Assembly (NCBI GenBank): GCA_021286965.1
Contig: JAJTBK010000499.1
Span: 1 to 14,883, forward strand
From: Comamonadaceae bacterium
GTDB taxonomy: Bacteria > Pseudomonadota > Gammaproteobacteria > Burkholderiales > Burkholderiaceae_C
Reading direction: 5' to 3'
DNA: 14,883 bases
Shown here: positions 13,164 to 14,883 of the stretch, piece after piece
How positions within the stretch are numbered: position 1 is the first letter of the stretch
Layout of the letters: every line of letters begins with the position of its first letter
Made by a program: the position numbers and the translations under genes
The notes under the pieces: generated by a model
Seen by the model: the letters and a program-made list of their open reading frames with translations, nothing else
What the model was told of the DNA's origin: nothing
The model's database searches: none

Positions 13164-14450
13164 ATGGCTTCCCCGTCGCAACCTGCGGCTGAAGATCCCC
13201 GCCGCGTCCGTCAGGCCTGGTCGGTGCTCATCGTCAGCACCCTGGCTTTTACCGTCTGTTTCATGGTCTGGATGATGTTCGGCATCATCGGCATCCCGAT
13301 CAAGAAGATGCTCGATCTGAACTCGACCCAGTTCGGCCTGCTCACCGCCATGCCGGTGCTCACGGGCTCGCTGGTGCGCGTGCCGCTGGGCATCTGGACG
13401 GACAAATTCGGTGGCCGCATTGTGCTCGCCTGCCTCATGGCGGTGACGGTGCCGGCCATCTGGATGATGGGCTACGCCACGCAGTATTGGCACTTTCTGA
13501 CCATCGGCCTGTTCGTCGGCCTGGCCGGCGGCGCGTTCTCGGTCGGCACGCCCTATGTGGCGCGCTGGTTCCCCAAGAATCGCCAGGGCACGGCCATGGG
13601 CGTGTACGGCGCCGGCAATTCGGGTGCGGCGGTGAACAAGTTCGTCGCCCCGGTCATTCTGGTGGCCTTTGGCTGGGCGGCGGTGCCGCATGTGTACGCC
13701 GCCATCATGCTGGGCGCGCTGATTCTGTTCTGGTTCTTCAGCTACAGCGATCCCAGCCACCTGGTGGCGAGCAACGTCAAGTTCTCCGACCAGCTCAAGG
13801 CGCTCAAGGACCCCAAGGTGCTCAAGTACTGCCAGTACTACAGCATCGTCTTCGGCGGCTACGTCGCGCTGGCGCTGTGGATGGTGCAGTACTACGTGGG
13901 CGAGTACGGCCTCGATATCCGCGTGGCGGCGCTGCTGGCGGCCTGCTTTTCGCTGCCCGGCGGCGTGCTGCGCGCCATCGGCGGCGTATTGAGCGACAAA
14001 TACGGCGCACACAGCGTCACCTGGTGGGTGATGTGGGTGAGCTGGATCTGCCTGTTCCTGCTGTCGTACCCGCAGACGGATTTCACCATCCTCACGGTCA
14101 ACGGCCCGAGCACCTTCCACATCGGCCTGAACGTGTACGTCTTCACCGCCATCATGGCCGTGCTGGGCGTGGCCTGGGCCTTTGGCAAGGCCAGCGTGTT
14201 CAAGTACATCAGCGACGACTACCCCGGCAACATCGGCACCATCAGCGGCATCGTCGGCCTCGCTGGCGGCATGGGCGGCTTCATCCTGCCGATCATGTTC
14301 GGCGCCCTCATGGACTGGACGGGCATCCGTTCGAGCGCCTTCATGCTGATGTATGGCGTGGTCTGGGTCTCGCTCATCTGGATGTACTGGACCGAGGTGC
14401 GCCGCACCGACGTCATGACCGGCGAGGGCGCTGCGCCCACTGCCCGCTGA
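13164..14450 (+). CDS. narK1: Nitrate/nitrite transporter of the major facilitator superfamily, NarK1 type
   Basis: The protein has 428 residues from ATG 13164, with AAGGA (13151-13155) as ribosome-binding site eight bases upstream; the open frame to 13038 lacks one. About twelve hydrophobic segments span it. The nitrate signature NS1 covers about 119-161 (GLAGGAFSVGTPYVARW through GNSGAAVNKF) and NS2 about 361-380 (SGIVGLAGGMGGFILP). The MFS loop 2-3 signature is GIWTDKFGGR (76-85). Arg72 (LVRVPLG) and Arg270 (GGVLRAIGG) align by context with the two substrate arginines of E. coli NarK. NarK1-type proteins are thought to act as nitrate/proton symporters, bringing nitrate to the cytoplasmic nitrate reductase. 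A second, NarK2-like gene follows after 31 bases. Regulation by NarXL and oxygen is expected from family knowledge, but no clear site was found. Confidence 0.92.
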   Translation: MASPSQPAAEDPRRVRQAWSVLIVSTLAFTVCFMVWMMFGIIGIPIKKMLDLNSTQFGLLTAMPVLTGSLVRVPLGIWTDKFGGRIVLACLMAVTVPAIWMMGYATQYWHFLTIGLFVGLAGGAFSVGTPYVARWFPKNRQGTAMGVYGAGNSGAAVNKFVAPVILVAFGWAAVPHVYAAIMLGALILFWFFSYSDPSHLVASNVKFSDQLKALKDPKVLKYCQYYSIVFGGYVALALWMVQYYVGEYGLDIRVAALLAACFSLPGGVLRAIGGVLSDKYGAHSVTWWVMWVSWICLFLLSYPQTDFTILTVNGPSTFHIGLNVYVFTAIMAVLGVAWAFGKASVFKYISDDYPGNIGTISGIVGLAGGMGGFILPIMFGALMDWTGIRSSAFMLMYGVVWVSLIWMYWTEVRRTDVMTGEGAAPTAR

Positions 14451-14481
14451 TCCCCTTTTCACCACGATTGGAAACCACACC

Positions 14482-14883
14482 ATGGCGAGCAATGCTGTAA
14501 CGCAAGACGGCGCGCACAAAGGCCGGACGCTGCATATCTGGACGCCCGAGGACAAGGCTTTTTGGGAGCGCGAGGGCGAGGCCGTGGCCAAGCTCAACCT
14601 CTGGATTTCGGTGCCGGCGCTGTTCCTGGCGTTTGCCATCTGGCAGGTCTGGAGCGTGGTCGCCGTGAACCTGCCGGCGCTGGGCTTCAAGTACTCGACC
14701 AACCAGCTGTTCTGGCTGGCGGCAGCGCCGGCGCTCTCGGGCGCGACGCTGCGCATCTTCTACTCCTTCATGGTGCCGGTGTTTGGCGGGCGGCGCTGGA
14801 CGGCGCTGTCCACCGCCTCGCTGCTGATCCCGGCGCTGGGCATTGGCTTTGCCGTGCAGGACAACACCACGGCCTACCCGACC
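14482..14883 (+). CDS. narK2: Nitrate/nitrite transporter NarK2 type, N-terminal part (runs off the window)
   Basis: An open frame from ATG 14482 covers exactly 134 codons to the last base without a stop; GGAAA sits about eight bases upstream. The N-terminus is hydrophilic (GRTLHIWTPEDKAFWEREGE) and leads into a first membrane helix ISVPALFLAFAIWQVWSVV. TNQLFWLAAAPALSGATLRI follows, then the MFS loop with FYSFMVPVFGGRRWTALSTA. The FWEREG start and GGRRWT loop are typical of NarK2-type nitrate/nitrite antiporters. In nitrate respirers such proteins export nitrite in exchange for nitrate, complementing the NarK1 symporter encoded 31 bases upstream. Separate narK1 and narK2 genes contrast with fused NarK1-NarK2 proteins in some Paracoccus species. 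I expect narG or a related gene to the right. Confidence 0.9.
   Translation, partial: MASNAVTQDGAHKGRTLHIWTPEDKAFWEREGEAVAKLNLWISVPALFLAFAIWQVWSVVAVNLPALGFKYSTNQLFWLAAAPALSGATLRIFYSFMVPVFGGRRWTALSTASLLIPALGIGFAVQDNTTAYPT

Noticed and set aside
13044..14756. 570-codon minus-strand open frame antisense to narK1 and narK2
   Set aside because: The translation is rich in His, Asp and Arg with no hydrophobic or domain pattern, while the plus strand encodes clear transporters.

Overview
This is a gene-dense, GC-rich (roughly two thirds G+C) bacterial chromosome segment. Its gene content (narXL next to separate narK1 and narK2 genes, a PurU-type deformylase, a PAS-GGDEF-EAL protein, a ChaN-like lipoprotein) suggests a denitrifying or nitrate-respiring betaproteobacterium. 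A dispersed repeat with a core like GATAGCTGCT..CGC is a type I associate with the Comamonadaceae (Acidovorax, Alicycliphilus and relatives). That placement is inference from pattern memory; no search was run.

Layout. Bases 1-1052 hold the tail of a Pro/Ala-rich protein and a two-helix membrane protein with a C-terminal zinc ribbon, both on plus. Bases 1121-2254 encode a class V PLP-dependent aminotransferase. It is convergent, across a strong hairpin, with a minus-strand Xre-type regulator (2287-2712). An AT-rich, palindrome-rich 164-bp region separates that regulator from a divergent 66-residue protein of unknown function (2877-3077). A minus-strand pair, purU then a glcD-like FAD-linked oxidase (5456 down to 3094), follows. 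Divergent from purU is a large membrane c-di-GMP protein (PAS-PAS-PAS-GGDEF-EAL, 5515-8205), whose 3' end overlaps that of a convergent ChaN-like lipoprotein gene (8165-9070).

The right third is a nitrate module. The sensor kinase narX (9109-10992) and regulator narL (10989-11675) are translationally coupled by an ATGA overlap. Two NarK-type transporter genes lie in tandem, narK1 (13164-14450) and narK2 (14482 to beyond the window). By analogy with other nitrate respirers I expect narGHJI to follow to the right. A minus-strand lipase-like alpha/beta hydrolase gene lies between narL and narK1. It is bounded on both sides by same-orientation copies of the dispersed repeat, so it may be an insertion into an otherwise continuous nar locus.

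No tRNA, rRNA, CRISPR array, transposase or phage gene was seen, and no gap between genes exceeds 300 bases. The most interesting items are the hydrolase bracketed by repeats, a third repeat copy that codes in frame inside the ChaN-like gene, the Xre/66-residue divergent pair with a hairpin covering the regulator's ribosome-binding region, and a GGDEF domain whose catalytic residues look lost while its inhibitory site and the attached EAL domain look intact.
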